Part shown: positions 1 to 8,526 of the stretch, piece after piece
How positions within the stretch are numbered: the first letter of the stretch is position 1
Layout: each line of letters begins with the position of its first letter
DNA from: Legionella sp. W10-070
GTDB taxonomy: Bacteria; Pseudomonadota; Gammaproteobacteria; Legionellales; Legionellaceae
Assembly: GCF_900640175.1 (NCBI RefSeq)
Contig: NZ_CAAAJC010000011.1
Location: forward strand, 40,232 to 104,231
Reading direction: 5' to 3'
Length of the DNA stretch: 64,000 nt
Position numbers and translations under genes: made by a program
Notes under the pieces: generated by a model
The model's input: only the letters and a program-made list of their open reading frames with translations
Databases searched by the model: none
What the model was told of the DNA's origin: nothing

Positions 1-692
1 CTGGCAAACTATTAATGGATATTGATGGCCTTACTGTAATTGAGCGAGTTTACCGACAGGCGCTGAAGGCAAAGCCTGAATCAATTACCATTGCGACGGA
101 TAGCTTGCTCATTGCAGAACATGTGCAATCCTTTGGGGCAACAGTAAAGTTAACTTCAGCCAGCCATCAGACGGGAACTGATCGTATCGCTGAAGTTGTG
201 GCTGGCGGTCAATTTGACCCGTCAGCGATTATTGTCAATGTTCAAGGGGATGAGCCTTTCATTTCCCCTCAGTTAATAGGTCAGGTGGCAGAAAACCTGA
301 TGAATTCAACGGCACCCATGGCAACCTTGTGCTGGCCTCTTGAAGGTCATGAACAACTTCATAATCCAAACATTGTGAAGGTCGTGCGTGATTGTGAGGA
401 TAACGCGCTTTATTTTTCCAGAAGCGCTATTCCCGCAAACCGTGACCAGCCGGAAAATATCGAATTGGTTTCTCGACATATCGGGCTATATGCCTATCGC
501 GCCGCCTTTTTGCTTGATTTTGTCAGTTGGCCTGTCTGTGAGCTGGAGGCTTGTGAAGCATTAGAACAGCTTCGCGTACTATGGAGAGGTTATAAGATTA
601 AAGTAGAGAAAGCTTGTGTACAACCCTTACAAGATATTAATACGCAGGATGATTTAAATTCTGCCCGCAGGCTCGCCTCTTTAATGGGGTAA
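1..692 (+). CDS. kdsB: 3-deoxy-manno-octulosonate cytidylyltransferase (5' end missing)
   Basis: Makes CMP-Kdo from CTP and Kdo, the activated sugar for the inner core of lipopolysaccharide; cytosolic. The frame is open to the left edge: bases 3-14 encode GKLL directly before the first in-window ATG at 15, which matches the family's RLPGKLL N-terminus, so the true start lies outside the window and about 20 residues are missing. Visible family features are the NVQGDEPF motif near residue 75 of the visible part, the SRSAIP segment and the HIGLYAYR motif. The gene converges on the next gene with only 14 bases between the stops. A Kdo-modifying enzyme is encoded near the other end of the window (59534-60424) but is not linked to it. 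Identification is firm; only the start is unknown. Confidence 0.95.
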   Translation, partial: GKLLMDIDGLTVIERVYRQALKAKPESITIATDSLLIAEHVQSFGATVKLTSASHQTGTDRIAEVVAGGQFDPSAIIVNVQGDEPFISPQLIGQVAENLMNSTAPMATLCWPLEGHEQLHNPNIVKVVRDCEDNALYFSRSAIPANRDQPENIELVSRHIGLYAYRAAFLLDFVSWPVCELEACEALEQLRVLWRGYKIKVEKACVQPLQDINTQDDLNSARRLASLMG

Positions 693-706
693 TCCCCTGT
701 GTCATA

Positions 707-3046
707 CTATCCTCCAAATTCAGAGGATAAATTGAGAGAAAAATACACTTCATTACCTTTTTCAATTAATTGCCGCTCTGTTTTGCAAGCGCCAAGTGTC
801 GGGAAAAAACGGTATTTTGCCGTTCCGTCTTGTTTGACATAATGATAAGCCTGATAACTGATTGATTGTAACGGTTTAAGAATATGGGTACGTAGCCACT
901 GTATAAACTGGGGGTTTGCACCATTTGAAATTTCTTCCATATGTTCGTTATGTAAGTGTTTTTCTACATTATTAAGCAAACTGTCATAATATTCTTTATC
1001 CTGAAAAGATAAGTCTATATTGATATATTTCTGATTAAGCTGATAAAATTCCTTATATATGCGAAACAAAGTAGGTAGTCTGGGATCAATTTTTTTTATT
1101 GTTTGGCATCCAATACTAGAAGCAAAACATACTTCTGGTTTTCGTTTGATTGATTCTAATTCAGGATTGCCAGGTTCTTTTAAAATCGTACGATCAATAT
1201 GGGTATTGATAATACGGAAGATTTCAGTTTTTAAGGTATCAATAACAGTGAGAGATACGTTGTACTCTTTTGAATTCAAACGCTGTTCAATGATATTGGC
1301 TTTTTGGAGAGTGGTATCACATATTGTAAGTAAGTTTTTTGTTGCCAGGTATGCATTAGTCAGGTTGGAGTACCAGTGGGGCAAATCAATGCCGCGAACG
1401 GCATCCAGTTGTTCATAAATCTCCTCCATTGTTGCAGCGGCTTCATTTGCCTGAGTGACTTGGTTGCTCAAAACGTCTTTGAAGGGGTTGGTTGCACTTA
1501 ATGCAGGGATGTGAAAATCGCTGGTATTAAGTTGAGCGCAGTTGATATTATTAGCAATCTTATCTTTTACAGTGTTTTTGCAACGACCTATTTCTGCCCT
1601 AAGCCGATTTAGGGCATATTCTGTCGCTTCTTGAAGAGGGTATAATTGCCCTGTATTGTTATCATCAGCCAGTGTAGCTGCCAACTGGTGTTGATTTTTG
1701 AATTTCTGTTCTAAATTTTCTTTGGAAGTGGGTTCTTGCAGGAACTCGTCATAATAAAATATCAAGGCAGCTTCTGCATTATTAAGCGCGTCTTTTAAGT
1801 CGGTTTGCATCTGCTCTTTTAGGCGAGAATACTCTTTTTTTAACTTATCAAGGCAATTCATAGAAGTTGCCCTTGATTGGTTAAGATCAATCTCTAATTG
1901 TTTAATTGCATTAAGTTCTGTGGATTGCCTGTCAGTCAGTGCCTCCAGGCGTGTAAGCGGCGAGGTAATCTTTAATAGTTCTTGCCTGCCTTCATCATAG
2001 CAGCAGAAGTGCTCTTCTGTTTTCCGCAAAAGCACGCACAAACGTTTTCTATTTTCATTTGCTTCAATTATTTGGTTATATTTAGCATGCTCAGAAGAAA
2101 ATAATGATAATGTTTTCCCTAATTCCTCCAAAGATAAATCAATTTGTCTTTGAATCGTTTGATATCGGCTGCGAATTTCCTGATCTTGTTCCACTGCTAC
2201 AGTGTTTAAAATATCATACTCTTTGATTGATTGAAGCGGCAAAGACTCTATTTTGGCCAAAACATGATAGATAGTCGCAATCTGCTTTTTTAGCATGGCT
2301 GGGTCTTTAGTTAGCTCGGGTGTAAACAGGTTTGCGGTTAAGCTATTAATTGCAATGCTATCGAGGGTTTGCGTTGTTGTTTTAAATGCAAAGAAGTTTG
2401 TTTTTCCCCCTAAATGTTGCAATAAGTTTTCGCGGATTGCTTTTGCTTTGTAGGGGGTAAGTATATTTTTCCCTTTTAGTTCTTGATAAAGTTCTTTACA
2501 AAACTGAGATAATTGATCGCGAAAAAAAACCGAATTTTCATCATTTTTATTGGTCAAATGAATCGTTGAGTAGTTGAAAAGAAATTTTTCCAGCCCTCGC
2601 CCGAATTGTAGCCTCGCTTCCATTAAATAATTGGCCAACTCTAAAGGACAATCAGTATCAGGCACTAAAAGTTTTTGTCTTGAGACGATCGATGCATGTA
2701 ATGCCAATCGTTCTTCCTTTAAGCGGTTTAACTCACTGATTCCTTTTGTTAATTCGTTTAACAGGATTGATTGGTAACCTTCTTGATCAAGGTAGTGCTC
2801 TATACGGTGGTTAAGTTTAACCAGCAGGTTATCCGCTTCGGCAGTTTTATCTTTAAAAGCTATTATCTGCGGTTTTAAAATAACATCGTCTTGAATTGAT
2901 TTTTCCACAGCTTTGTCTGGCAGGACACAGCGGCTATTTTCTGTGGTTAATAGATCAAAGGATTGTTGCAGTCTGTTAAATTCGGTTAAGAAGAAATCTG
3001 GATCGAGAGATTCGGTGTCTTTGCTTTTTTTTGCCGTGACAAACAT
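707..3046 (-). CDS. Large coiled-coil orphan, candidate Dot/Icm effector
   Basis: I do not recognise a family. The product (779 residues from the chosen start) is hydrophilic, rich in Lys, Glu, Gln and Leu, with long stretches predicted by eye to be helical or coiled coil (roughly residues 80-120, 320-440 and 540-600), no signal peptide and no membrane segment. The frame could open at a TTG at 3070, but the ATG at 3046 is preferred: the sequence before it carries AGGAT and AAGGG, and a start at 3070 would lie almost on the predicted transcription start. A tandem motif resembling a PmrA box lies upstream at 3093-3112 with a -10-like GATAAT (3082-3087, minus strand). Size, coiled coil, isolation between housekeeping genes and the PmrA-type promoter are what Legionella type IV effectors usually show. 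The effector role is inference; the existence of the gene is secure. Confidence 0.8.
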   Translation of the reverse strand: MFVTAKKSKDTESLDPDFFLTEFNRLQQSFDLLTTENSRCVLPDKAVEKSIQDDVILKPQIIAFKDKTAEADNLLVKLNHRIEHYLDQEGYQSILLNELTKGISELNRLKEERLALHASIVSRQKLLVPDTDCPLELANYLMEARLQFGRGLEKFLFNYSTIHLTNKNDENSVFFRDQLSQFCKELYQELKGKNILTPYKAKAIRENLLQHLGGKTNFFAFKTTTQTLDSIAINSLTANLFTPELTKDPAMLKKQIATIYHVLAKIESLPLQSIKEYDILNTVAVEQDQEIRSRYQTIQRQIDLSLEELGKTLSLFSSEHAKYNQIIEANENRKRLCVLLRKTEEHFCCYDEGRQELLKITSPLTRLEALTDRQSTELNAIKQLEIDLNQSRATSMNCLDKLKKEYSRLKEQMQTDLKDALNNAEAALIFYYDEFLQEPTSKENLEQKFKNQHQLAATLADDNNTGQLYPLQEATEYALNRLRAEIGRCKNTVKDKIANNINCAQLNTSDFHIPALSATNPFKDVLSNQVTQANEAAATMEEIYEQLDAVRGIDLPHWYSNLTNAYLATKNLLTICDTTLQKANIIEQRLNSKEYNVSLTVIDTLKTEIFRIINTHIDRTILKEPGNPELESIKRKPEVCFASSIGCQTIKKIDPRLPTLFRIYKEFYQLNQKYINIDLSFQDKEYYDSLLNNVEKHLHNEHMEEISNGANPQFIQWLRTHILKPLQSISYQAYHYVKQDGTAKYRFFPTLGACKTERQLIEKGNEVYFSLNLSSEFGG

Positions 3047-3092
3047 GCCCTTACTATCCTGGCTTCTCAAAATGCGCCCACATTATCACGCA

Positions 3093-3112
3093 AATCTTAA
3101 GGAAATATTAAA
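3093..3112 (-). promoter_or_regulatory. Candidate PmrA box upstream of the coiled-coil orphan
   Basis: Read on the minus strand: TTTAATATT, then TC, then CTTAAGATT. The published Legionella PmrA consensus is two copies of cTTAATatT separated by 2 bases; each half here differs at one position and the spacing is exact. A -10-like GATAAT follows 5 bases downstream (3087 to 3082), giving a leader of about 30 bases to the ATG at 3046. Seen directly; binding by PmrA is inference. Confidence 0.65.
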
Positions 3113-3226
3113 GAAACTTTACATAATTGCAAAATAATTTAATTTGTACAAAAATATGGTTTCTCGTTTAAAAAATAACTTTCCAAACGAATTAACCTGG
3201 GTGTAAAAGTTAAGGGAAACAAGAAG

Positions 3227-4306
3227 TTACCCCATGGATTGAGGGTAAGAACCTAACAGTGTCATCATCACCGACATACTGGTCAGCTCATTTAATGCTG
3301 CCTGAATATGAGGTTCAGATTGATGGCCTTCAATATCAATAAAGAAGAGGTAACTCCAGTTACGATGACGGTACGGCCTTGATTCGATTAATGTCATGTT
3401 AATCTGGTGTTTTTCAAACGGGGCAAGAAGTTGGAGGAGACTTCCTGGTTGATGGGGTGTAGAAATGATTAATGAGGTTTTATCATTGCCGCTTGGAGCT
3501 GGCAGCTGCTTGCCTAGAATGATAAACCGGGTGGTATTATTGGGATGATCTTCTATATGTTGATACGACTTCTGTAGTTTATAAATTTCTACTGCTTTAT
3601 CACCGCAAATGGCAGCTGATTCTGGATTCATAGATGCAAGTTGGGCAGCCAAACCATTACTGGTTACTTCTTTCAATTCTACTTTGGGATAATGCATTGC
3701 TAACCAGTATTGGCATTGTGAGAGTGTTTGCTGATGAGCATAAATAACCGATAATGGTTTTTCAGGTGCAATCCGGGCAAGGTGGTGGCGAATACGCAGC
3801 GAGATTTCACCGCAGATTTGTATTTCACTATTGAGCAGGTTATCGAGAGTAACGTTGACCATGCCTTCGCTGCTGTTTTCTATAGGGACTACTCCGTAGT
3901 GCACATTACCGCTTTCTACTTGCCTGAATACCTGGGGAATGGAAAGCTCGGAAACCAGGTTGACGCTTTCTCCAAAATGTTTGGCAACGGCCTGCTGAGT
4001 AAAGGTTCCTTCTGGTCCCAGATAGGCGATAGACAGCGGTTGTTGCAGTGCAAGACAGGCAGTCATTATGTCTCGAAAAATACGTGCAACTTCCCGATCA
4101 GGTAAAAGACTATCATTATTGGCAACAATGGTCCGTAAAATCTGTGCTTCACGCTCCGGACGATAGTAGACGGGCGTTTGCTGCTGTTGTTTGATTTTTG
4201 CTATCTCAGTTGCCAAAGCGGCACGCTGACGTAATAAATTAAAAAATTCCTTGTCAATTTTATCGATTTGAGCGCGTATCCTGCCAAGCTTTTCATCATC
4301 AGTCAT
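3227..4306 (-). CDS. pheA: Bifunctional chorismate mutase / prephenate dehydratase (P-protein)
   Basis: Converts chorismate to prephenate and prephenate to phenylpyruvate in phenylalanine synthesis. Order of domains: AroQ-type chorismate mutase (about residues 5-90), prephenate dehydratase (about 95-270, with YLGPEGTFTQQA, PIENSSEGMV and the catalytic-region NTTRF), and a C-terminal ACT domain (about 280-355) with PGSLLQ and the ESRP phenylalanine-binding motif, so feedback inhibition is expected. The frame extends to a GTG at 4318, but the ATG at 4306 has GAGG six bases upstream and is preferred. It overlaps the stop of the upstream permease by 8 bases, suggesting translational coupling in one operon. 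Length is normal for the family. Confidence 0.95.
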   Translation of the reverse strand: MTDDEKLGRIRAQIDKIDKEFFNLLRQRAALATEIAKIKQQQQTPVYYRPEREAQILRTIVANNDSLLPDREVARIFRDIMTACLALQQPLSIAYLGPEGTFTQQAVAKHFGESVNLVSELSIPQVFRQVESGNVHYGVVPIENSSEGMVNVTLDNLLNSEIQICGEISLRIRHHLARIAPEKPLSVIYAHQQTLSQCQYWLAMHYPKVELKEVTSNGLAAQLASMNPESAAICGDKAVEIYKLQKSYQHIEDHPNNTTRFIILGKQLPAPSGNDKTSLIISTPHQPGSLLQLLAPFEKHQINMTLIESRPYRHRNWSYLFFIDIEGHQSEPHIQAALNELTSMSVMMTLLGSYPQSMG

Positions 4307-5726
4307 GACAAGCCTCACTAAAAGTTAATTTTGCACTTAATCTTTTCTTACGCAGATTTAACAGAAAGGCAGGGAAAATCATGATAAAAATACCGCTGGC
4401 AAAAATCAGGCGAAAATGACTGGCTCCCCCCATATCCATACTGGTTTCAGGGGGGATAAACCCTACAACCAATGTGATGAAGCAACCGGCAAGGCCTAAA
4501 ATGCAAGTGAGGTAATAGCCAAATCGGCCTCCTGGAATGACAAAAGGACGGGGCAGGTGAGCAAATTTTCCTTTTAAATGCCAGGCAGCAATAAACATCA
4601 ACACATACATCATAATGTAAAGTTCTGTACTTAAATCAGTAAATAACCAGTAGATGGCATTAACGCTGGGAAACAAAAGAAAACCGCTACAAAGTAAGGT
4701 CACTAATACCGCCTGTAGAATTAAAATGCGTGAAGCGATTCCATGACGGTTCAGCCTATAAAGCCAGTGAGGCAAGAAGCCATGGTCAGCCGCAAGTAAT
4801 AATCCTTTGGCAGGTGAAATAATCCAGTTAACCATGCCCCCAAGACTGCCAAGCAATAATAAGATAACGATTAGCGGCATTAGCGAGGTTAAATGATAGG
4901 CTTGAAAAAAATTGGTAAACGCCCGCATGACCCCGTCAACCAAACTGATTTTTTCCTGAGGAAGAACAAAGGCAATGGCTAATGAACCTAAGATCATTGT
5001 AGTCAGGATTAATGTGACTGAGAAAAACATCGCCCGCGGATAATTGCGTTGCGGGTCATAAACATTACGAACATGAACGGCAGCTAATTCCATACCTAGA
5101 AAAGAAGTCATAATGGCTGTTAGTGAAACCCAGGATTGACTGTCTTTCCAATGAGGTACCAGGCTATGCAGGCTTAAGTCAATCGCAATGGGATTGCCAT
5201 TTATCAACCAAATAAGTGCGAGCATAATGATCAAAGCCATTGGTAAAATCATGCCGATTACGGCGCAAAAACTGGCAAAGGCGGCTGACGCGCGTAAACC
5301 AGAAAGACCAAGAAAGGTTAAAGACCAGAAGGTGACCAGGATTACAGCAATTAAGTAGTATTTATTTTGCGCAAGTTCGGGGTTAATCAAATAAGCCAAG
5401 GTTCCGGCAATGAAAGATAAAATGGTCGGGTACCAGACCATAGTGTTAATCCATTGCAGCCAAATGGTAAAGAAAGCCATCGTTTCACCAAAGGCATGCT
5501 TGACCCAACTGTAAACGCCGCCCTCTTCTTCTGACCAGGTCGAGGATAGTTCAGCGGAAACTAACGCCACAGGAATTAAGAATACAATGGCTGAAAAAAT
5601 AAAAAAGAAAATCAGCGAGGAGCCAAAAAGCGCGGTCGCAGGGAGGTTACGTATGCTATCGATGGCTCCGGTAATGAGCAGGACTAATGCGAATACTGAA
5701 ATTTTTTCCGAAGACCAGGCTTTCAT
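4299..5726 (-). CDS. APC-superfamily amino acid permease / antiporter
   Basis: Integral inner-membrane transporter with about 12 hydrophobic segments. It looks like the glutamate/GABA-antiporter branch of the APC superfamily: an N-terminal segment with GAIDSIRNLP and the WSEEEGGVYSWV motif near residue 70, followed by the MELAAVHVRNV region. Substrate cannot be read from the sequence. The open frame extends upstream to 5810, adding 28 residues that align with no family N-terminus; the Met at 5726 is the conventional start (MKAWSSEK), although no strong ribosome binding site is visible before it. It overlaps pheA by 8 bases, so the two are probably co-transcribed, linking aromatic or other amino acid uptake to phenylalanine synthesis. 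Family assignment is firm, substrate open. Confidence 0.85.
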   Translation of the reverse strand: MKAWSSEKISVFALVLLITGAIDSIRNLPATALFGSSLIFFFIFSAIVFLIPVALVSAELSSTWSEEEGGVYSWVKHAFGETMAFFTIWLQWINTMVWYPTILSFIAGTLAYLINPELAQNKYYLIAVILVTFWSLTFLGLSGLRASAAFASFCAVIGMILPMALIIMLALIWLINGNPIAIDLSLHSLVPHWKDSQSWVSLTAIMTSFLGMELAAVHVRNVYDPQRNYPRAMFFSVTLILTTMILGSLAIAFVLPQEKISLVDGVMRAFTNFFQAYHLTSLMPLIVILLLLGSLGGMVNWIISPAKGLLLAADHGFLPHWLYRLNRHGIASRILILQAVLVTLLCSGFLLFPSVNAIYWLFTDLSTELYIMMYVLMFIAAWHLKGKFAHLPRPFVIPGGRFGYYLTCILGLAGCFITLVVGFIPPETSMDMGGASHFRLIFASGIFIMIFPAFLLNLRKKRLSAKLTFSEACHD

Positions 5727-5902
5727 AGTTAGGTTCCAATAATAAATTGGCAAAAAGATAAACATTATAAGGTAATGGGGGAAGCTATGAAAAGTGTTTT
5801 GCGACAGCAATTTAAATTATCTTTCTCTACTACTGACCTATGTATGTACTTTGATTTTTAATTTTGGTAGATTGCGTAGTTTTTTAAACTTAAGGAATAG
5901 TT

Positions 5903-6304
5903 ATGCCTGTTTATAGTTTCTTTAAATCAACCTTTAATCAAAGAAGTGTTTGCAGTGCAGCACTCCAGGTAGCAAACATAGCGGCAATTACTGCTGCGGC
6001 AGGCAAGTTATTGACTGATCCTGAAGCCAGTGTAAGCGAATTTGGGCTGGATATACTTACTCATGTTGTCAGCTACATGGCGTTGGGTGATAATGCCGAT
6101 GCTCTGACAGTTATTGGAGCCGGTTATGTGAACGCTGCCCGGATGGGGGCAATCTATGCAGGTTTGGCCTCTGGTGTCTCCAGTGTTCCTTTAGCAGTTA
6201 ATATAGTGGATGGTCTGGTTCATTTGATGAATATAGCAGTGCCCCTGGCAACTACGCCTGAAGAGAGTCAACCGGTTGAAAAAACCTCCCAAAGCCTCAG
6301 ATAA
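5903..6304 (+). CDS. Small Ala/Val-rich orphan protein
   Basis: I do not recognise it. The product is 133 residues, with several moderately hydrophobic helices (about 22-36, 48-60, 70-95 and 96-118) rich in Ala, Gly and Val, and a short polar tail carrying TPEESQPVEK, which resembles the Glu-rich tail seen on some Legionella effectors. AAGGA lies six bases before the ATG, so it is likely translated. Its 3' end overlaps the convergent yjbQ gene by 8 bases. No signal peptide cleavage site is evident. It could be a membrane-associated small protein or a translocated substrate; neither is proven. No PmrA-type tandem motif lies in front of it. Confidence 0.6.
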   Translation: MPVYSFFKSTFNQRSVCSAALQVANIAAITAAAGKLLTDPEASVSEFGLDILTHVVSYMALGDNADALTVIGAGYVNAARMGAIYAGLASGVSSVPLAVNIVDGLVHLMNIAVPLATTPEESQPVEKTSQSLR

Positions 6305-6737
6305 TTCCATGTGCGGTGATGACAATTCGCCGCGCGGAAGCCTGATTACGATGCTCGCATAAGTAAATGCCTTGCCATTGGCCAAGTGCCAGTTTACCTT
6401 CCTGTACAGGAATGGTTAAACTGGCTCCTATCAGGACATTTTTTATGTGCGCAGGCATGTCATCTTCACCTTCTAATGTATGTGTATATAGATTCCTATC
6501 ATCTGGTATCGTCTTGGAGAAATAGGTTTCCAGATCCTGACGGACATCACGGCATGCATTCTCACTGATTGCCAGAGAAGCAGACGTGTGTTGCAAGAAT
6601 AAATGAACCAGGCCAGTATGTATGGCGGGCATATTTGAAAGTGCCTGCCCTAACTCATCGCCAATCAGATGAAATCCCCGTGGCTTGGCTGTTAAGGTGC
6701 ATATACTCTGCCAATAAACTGGAAGTGTATTAGCCAT
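6297..6737 (-). CDS. yjbQ: YjbQ family protein (UPF0047)
   Basis: Compact single-domain cytosolic protein of the UPF0047/YjbQ family, some members of which have weak thiamine-phosphate synthase activity; the physiological role is unsettled. The 146-residue length is typical. Signature segments are LQHTSASLAISENA (about 48-61), EGEDDMPAHIKN (about 89-100), and LGQWQGIYLCEHR (about 117-129), which contain the conserved His and Glu residues. The ATG overlaps the stop of the upstream bolA-like gene by 8 bases, so the two are translationally coupled. The 3' end overlaps the convergent small orphan. Family call is secure. Confidence 0.92.
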   Translation of the reverse strand: MANTLPVYWQSICTLTAKPRGFHLIGDELGQALSNMPAIHTGLVHLFLQHTSASLAISENACRDVRQDLETYFSKTIPDDRNLYTHTLEGEDDMPAHIKNVLIGASLTIPVQEGKLALGQWQGIYLCEHRNQASARRIVITAHGII

Positions 6738-7047
6738 GGCGGTGGCCTCCTCGACAAGTTGGGGAATCTTGCGCTGTCTTATTACGCTTTTCCCATTCTT
6801 CCACGGTATACAAATGTAAGGTTAACGCATGAAGACCGGTATTTAATTCATCGGTTAACAATGAATTAATTTGGCGATGGCGTGCGAGCAAAGACTTGTT
6901 TTTAAATTTATCAGATACTGCTACTACCTTAAAATGGGTTTCTGACTGTTCCGGCACATGGTGCATGTGGGATTCATTCTCTACCGCCAGATAAAAAGGT
7001 TTCAAGTGGCTATCAAGTAACTGTGTGATTCTTCGTTCTCTGGACAT
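6730..7047 (-). CDS. bolA: BolA family protein
   Basis: Small cytosolic BolA-fold protein of 105 residues. Family features are the N-terminal helix, the HxxHHVPEQSETHFKVVAVS strand region containing the conserved His cluster and SETHF, and the LLARHRQIN loop that matches the RH-R-V segment of BolA proteins. BolA proteins pair with monothiol glutaredoxins in iron-sulfur cluster handling and, in E. coli, influence shape under stress. The C-terminal tail (SPTCRGGHRHG) is short and contains a Cys and two His. It overlaps yjbQ by 8 bases. A gene for a glutaredoxin is not in the neighbourhood. Symbol is given on family similarity; a paralogue such as IbaG is possible. Confidence 0.88.
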   Translation of the reverse strand: MSRERRITQLLDSHLKPFYLAVENESHMHHVPEQSETHFKVVAVSDKFKNKSLLARHRQINSLLTDELNTGLHALTLHLYTVEEWEKRNKTAQDSPTCRGGHRHG

Positions 7048-7108
7048 ATTATGGCTCTGGTTTGAGTAATATAATTAAAATACGGTTATTCTTGACTTAA
7101 TTAAGGCT

Positions 7109-8515
7109 TTATTTGCTGGCATTTACAGGCTTAATAACCGTTTTAACAATGGGTTTGGCAATGGCTTGCGGTGGGAAAGCGGCAATACGTGTAGTCTCCA
7201 GCCAGGAATTAACTTCTTCAAGATCATTAACGTTTAGCGTGCCTGCAAGGAATTTTAAATTAAGGATAGCATTAACCAGATCATACTGATCTCGTGCCAG
7301 TTGTTCCTGGGCTTCAAACAGCCGTTGCTGGGCATTAACCACGTCTACCATCGTTCGCGTACCTACCTGAAACTGTGCCTCAGTACTCTCCAATGAGTTT
7401 TGCTGCGAAACGATAGTCTGCCGATCTGCTTTTACCTTGCTGATGCCATCAATAATTGTGTTAAAAGCAATACGGCTGTTTACCACAACATCTCGATAGG
7501 TTTGCTCCATCACTTGACTTGAGGTTTGAAAATCATATTGAGCTTGCCGAGTCTGGGCTTGTACCAGCCCTCCCTGGAAAACGGGAAAATTCATCGCCAG
7601 GGCAATATTGGCAACAGCCTGCTTGCTGGGTACGAAGAAAGAACCACCTCCTCCGGCCTGGTTATTGGTTTGTATGGCATTACCCTGAATATTAAAAGTA
7701 GGCCAGCTTCCTGCAGATTGCACCTTTATATTTTCCCTTGCTGCTTCCAGGCTATATTTGGCGGCATAAAGACTGTAATTTTGCTTTAAGCCGGTATTCA
7801 CCCATTCATCAATATTATCGGGTTCGGGTTTGATAAGAGGGATGCGGCTATCTCGTAGTGGTGATAGGTGCTCATAGGTATGATTGGTCAGTTTACGTAG
7901 ATTTTCATTCTGGTTAATTTGATTATTTCTGGCCGAAATCACTTCAGCGACTGATTGATCATAAGCGGCTTGTGCTTCGTATACGGAGGTAATGGCATCG
8001 AGCCCTACCCTGAAGCGCTGTTCTGCCTGTTCAAGCTGACGCTTGTTTGCCCGTTTCTTGGCTTCGGCAAAATTGAGGGTATCCCTTGCCAGCAATACCT
8101 GAAAGTAAGCGGTGGCAGTACGAAGGATCAGGTTTTGAGCTGCGCTGTTAAAATTTGCCTGTGCAGCTTTAACTGATGCTTTGGCTTGCTGAACCAGCGA
8201 CCAGGCCTGGTAATTAAAAACAGCCTGAGAAGTTGTGACCTGCCATTGGGTGCTGTTGTAAGTAGCCTGGATATGAGTTCCTGCGGCACTGGTATCCTGA
8301 ATATTACGGCCGGCTAGCGCACCAACTGCAAGCTGTGGAAATAAAGCTGCACGAGCCTGGGGTATAGCTTCAGTACTGGACATGTAACTGCTATAGGCCT
8401 GTTTAAAAATAGGATCGTTTTCTAGCGCCTGTTGATAGATATCCATAAGATCCGTTGCATGTAGCAAGGGAGGCAAACCGACAGTTAACATCAAGCACAA
8501 AAGCGTTTTTTTCAT
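7109..8515 (-). CDS. tolC: TolC family outer-membrane efflux channel
   Basis: Outer-membrane exit duct for type I secretion and RND or ABC efflux pumps. The 468-residue product starts with a clear signal peptide (MKKTLLCLMLTVGLPPLLHA, cleavage after residue 20), followed by two internally similar OEP repeats, each with long alpha-helical hairpins (LLARDTLNFAEAKKRANKRQ and the QFQVGTRTMVDVVNAQQRLF segment that contains the characteristic VGxRTxxDVL-like motif). The tail after about residue 445 is rich in Lys, Val and Ile. It lies 11 bases downstream of the methyltransferase gene pcm, a pairing common in gammaproteobacteria. The RND pump at 28376-32771 is a plausible partner but not the only one. 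Confidence 0.93.
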   Translation of the reverse strand: MKKTLLCLMLTVGLPPLLHATDLMDIYQQALENDPIFKQAYSSYMSSTEAIPQARAALFPQLAVGALAGRNIQDTSAAGTHIQATYNSTQWQVTTSQAVFNYQAWSLVQQAKASVKAAQANFNSAAQNLILRTATAYFQVLLARDTLNFAEAKKRANKRQLEQAEQRFRVGLDAITSVYEAQAAYDQSVAEVISARNNQINQNENLRKLTNHTYEHLSPLRDSRIPLIKPEPDNIDEWVNTGLKQNYSLYAAKYSLEAARENIKVQSAGSWPTFNIQGNAIQTNNQAGGGGSFFVPSKQAVANIALAMNFPVFQGGLVQAQTRQAQYDFQTSSQVMEQTYRDVVVNSRIAFNTIIDGISKVKADRQTIVSQQNSLESTEAQFQVGTRTMVDVVNAQQRLFEAQEQLARDQYDLVNAILNLKFLAGTLNVNDLEEVNSWLETTRIAAFPPQAIAKPIVKTVIKPVNASK

Positions 8516-8526
8516 ACGAGCTTATC

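Noticed and set aside
1059..1418. Plus-strand open frame inside the coiled-coil orphan
   Set aside because: Antisense shadow of a well-supported gene, no ribosome binding site.
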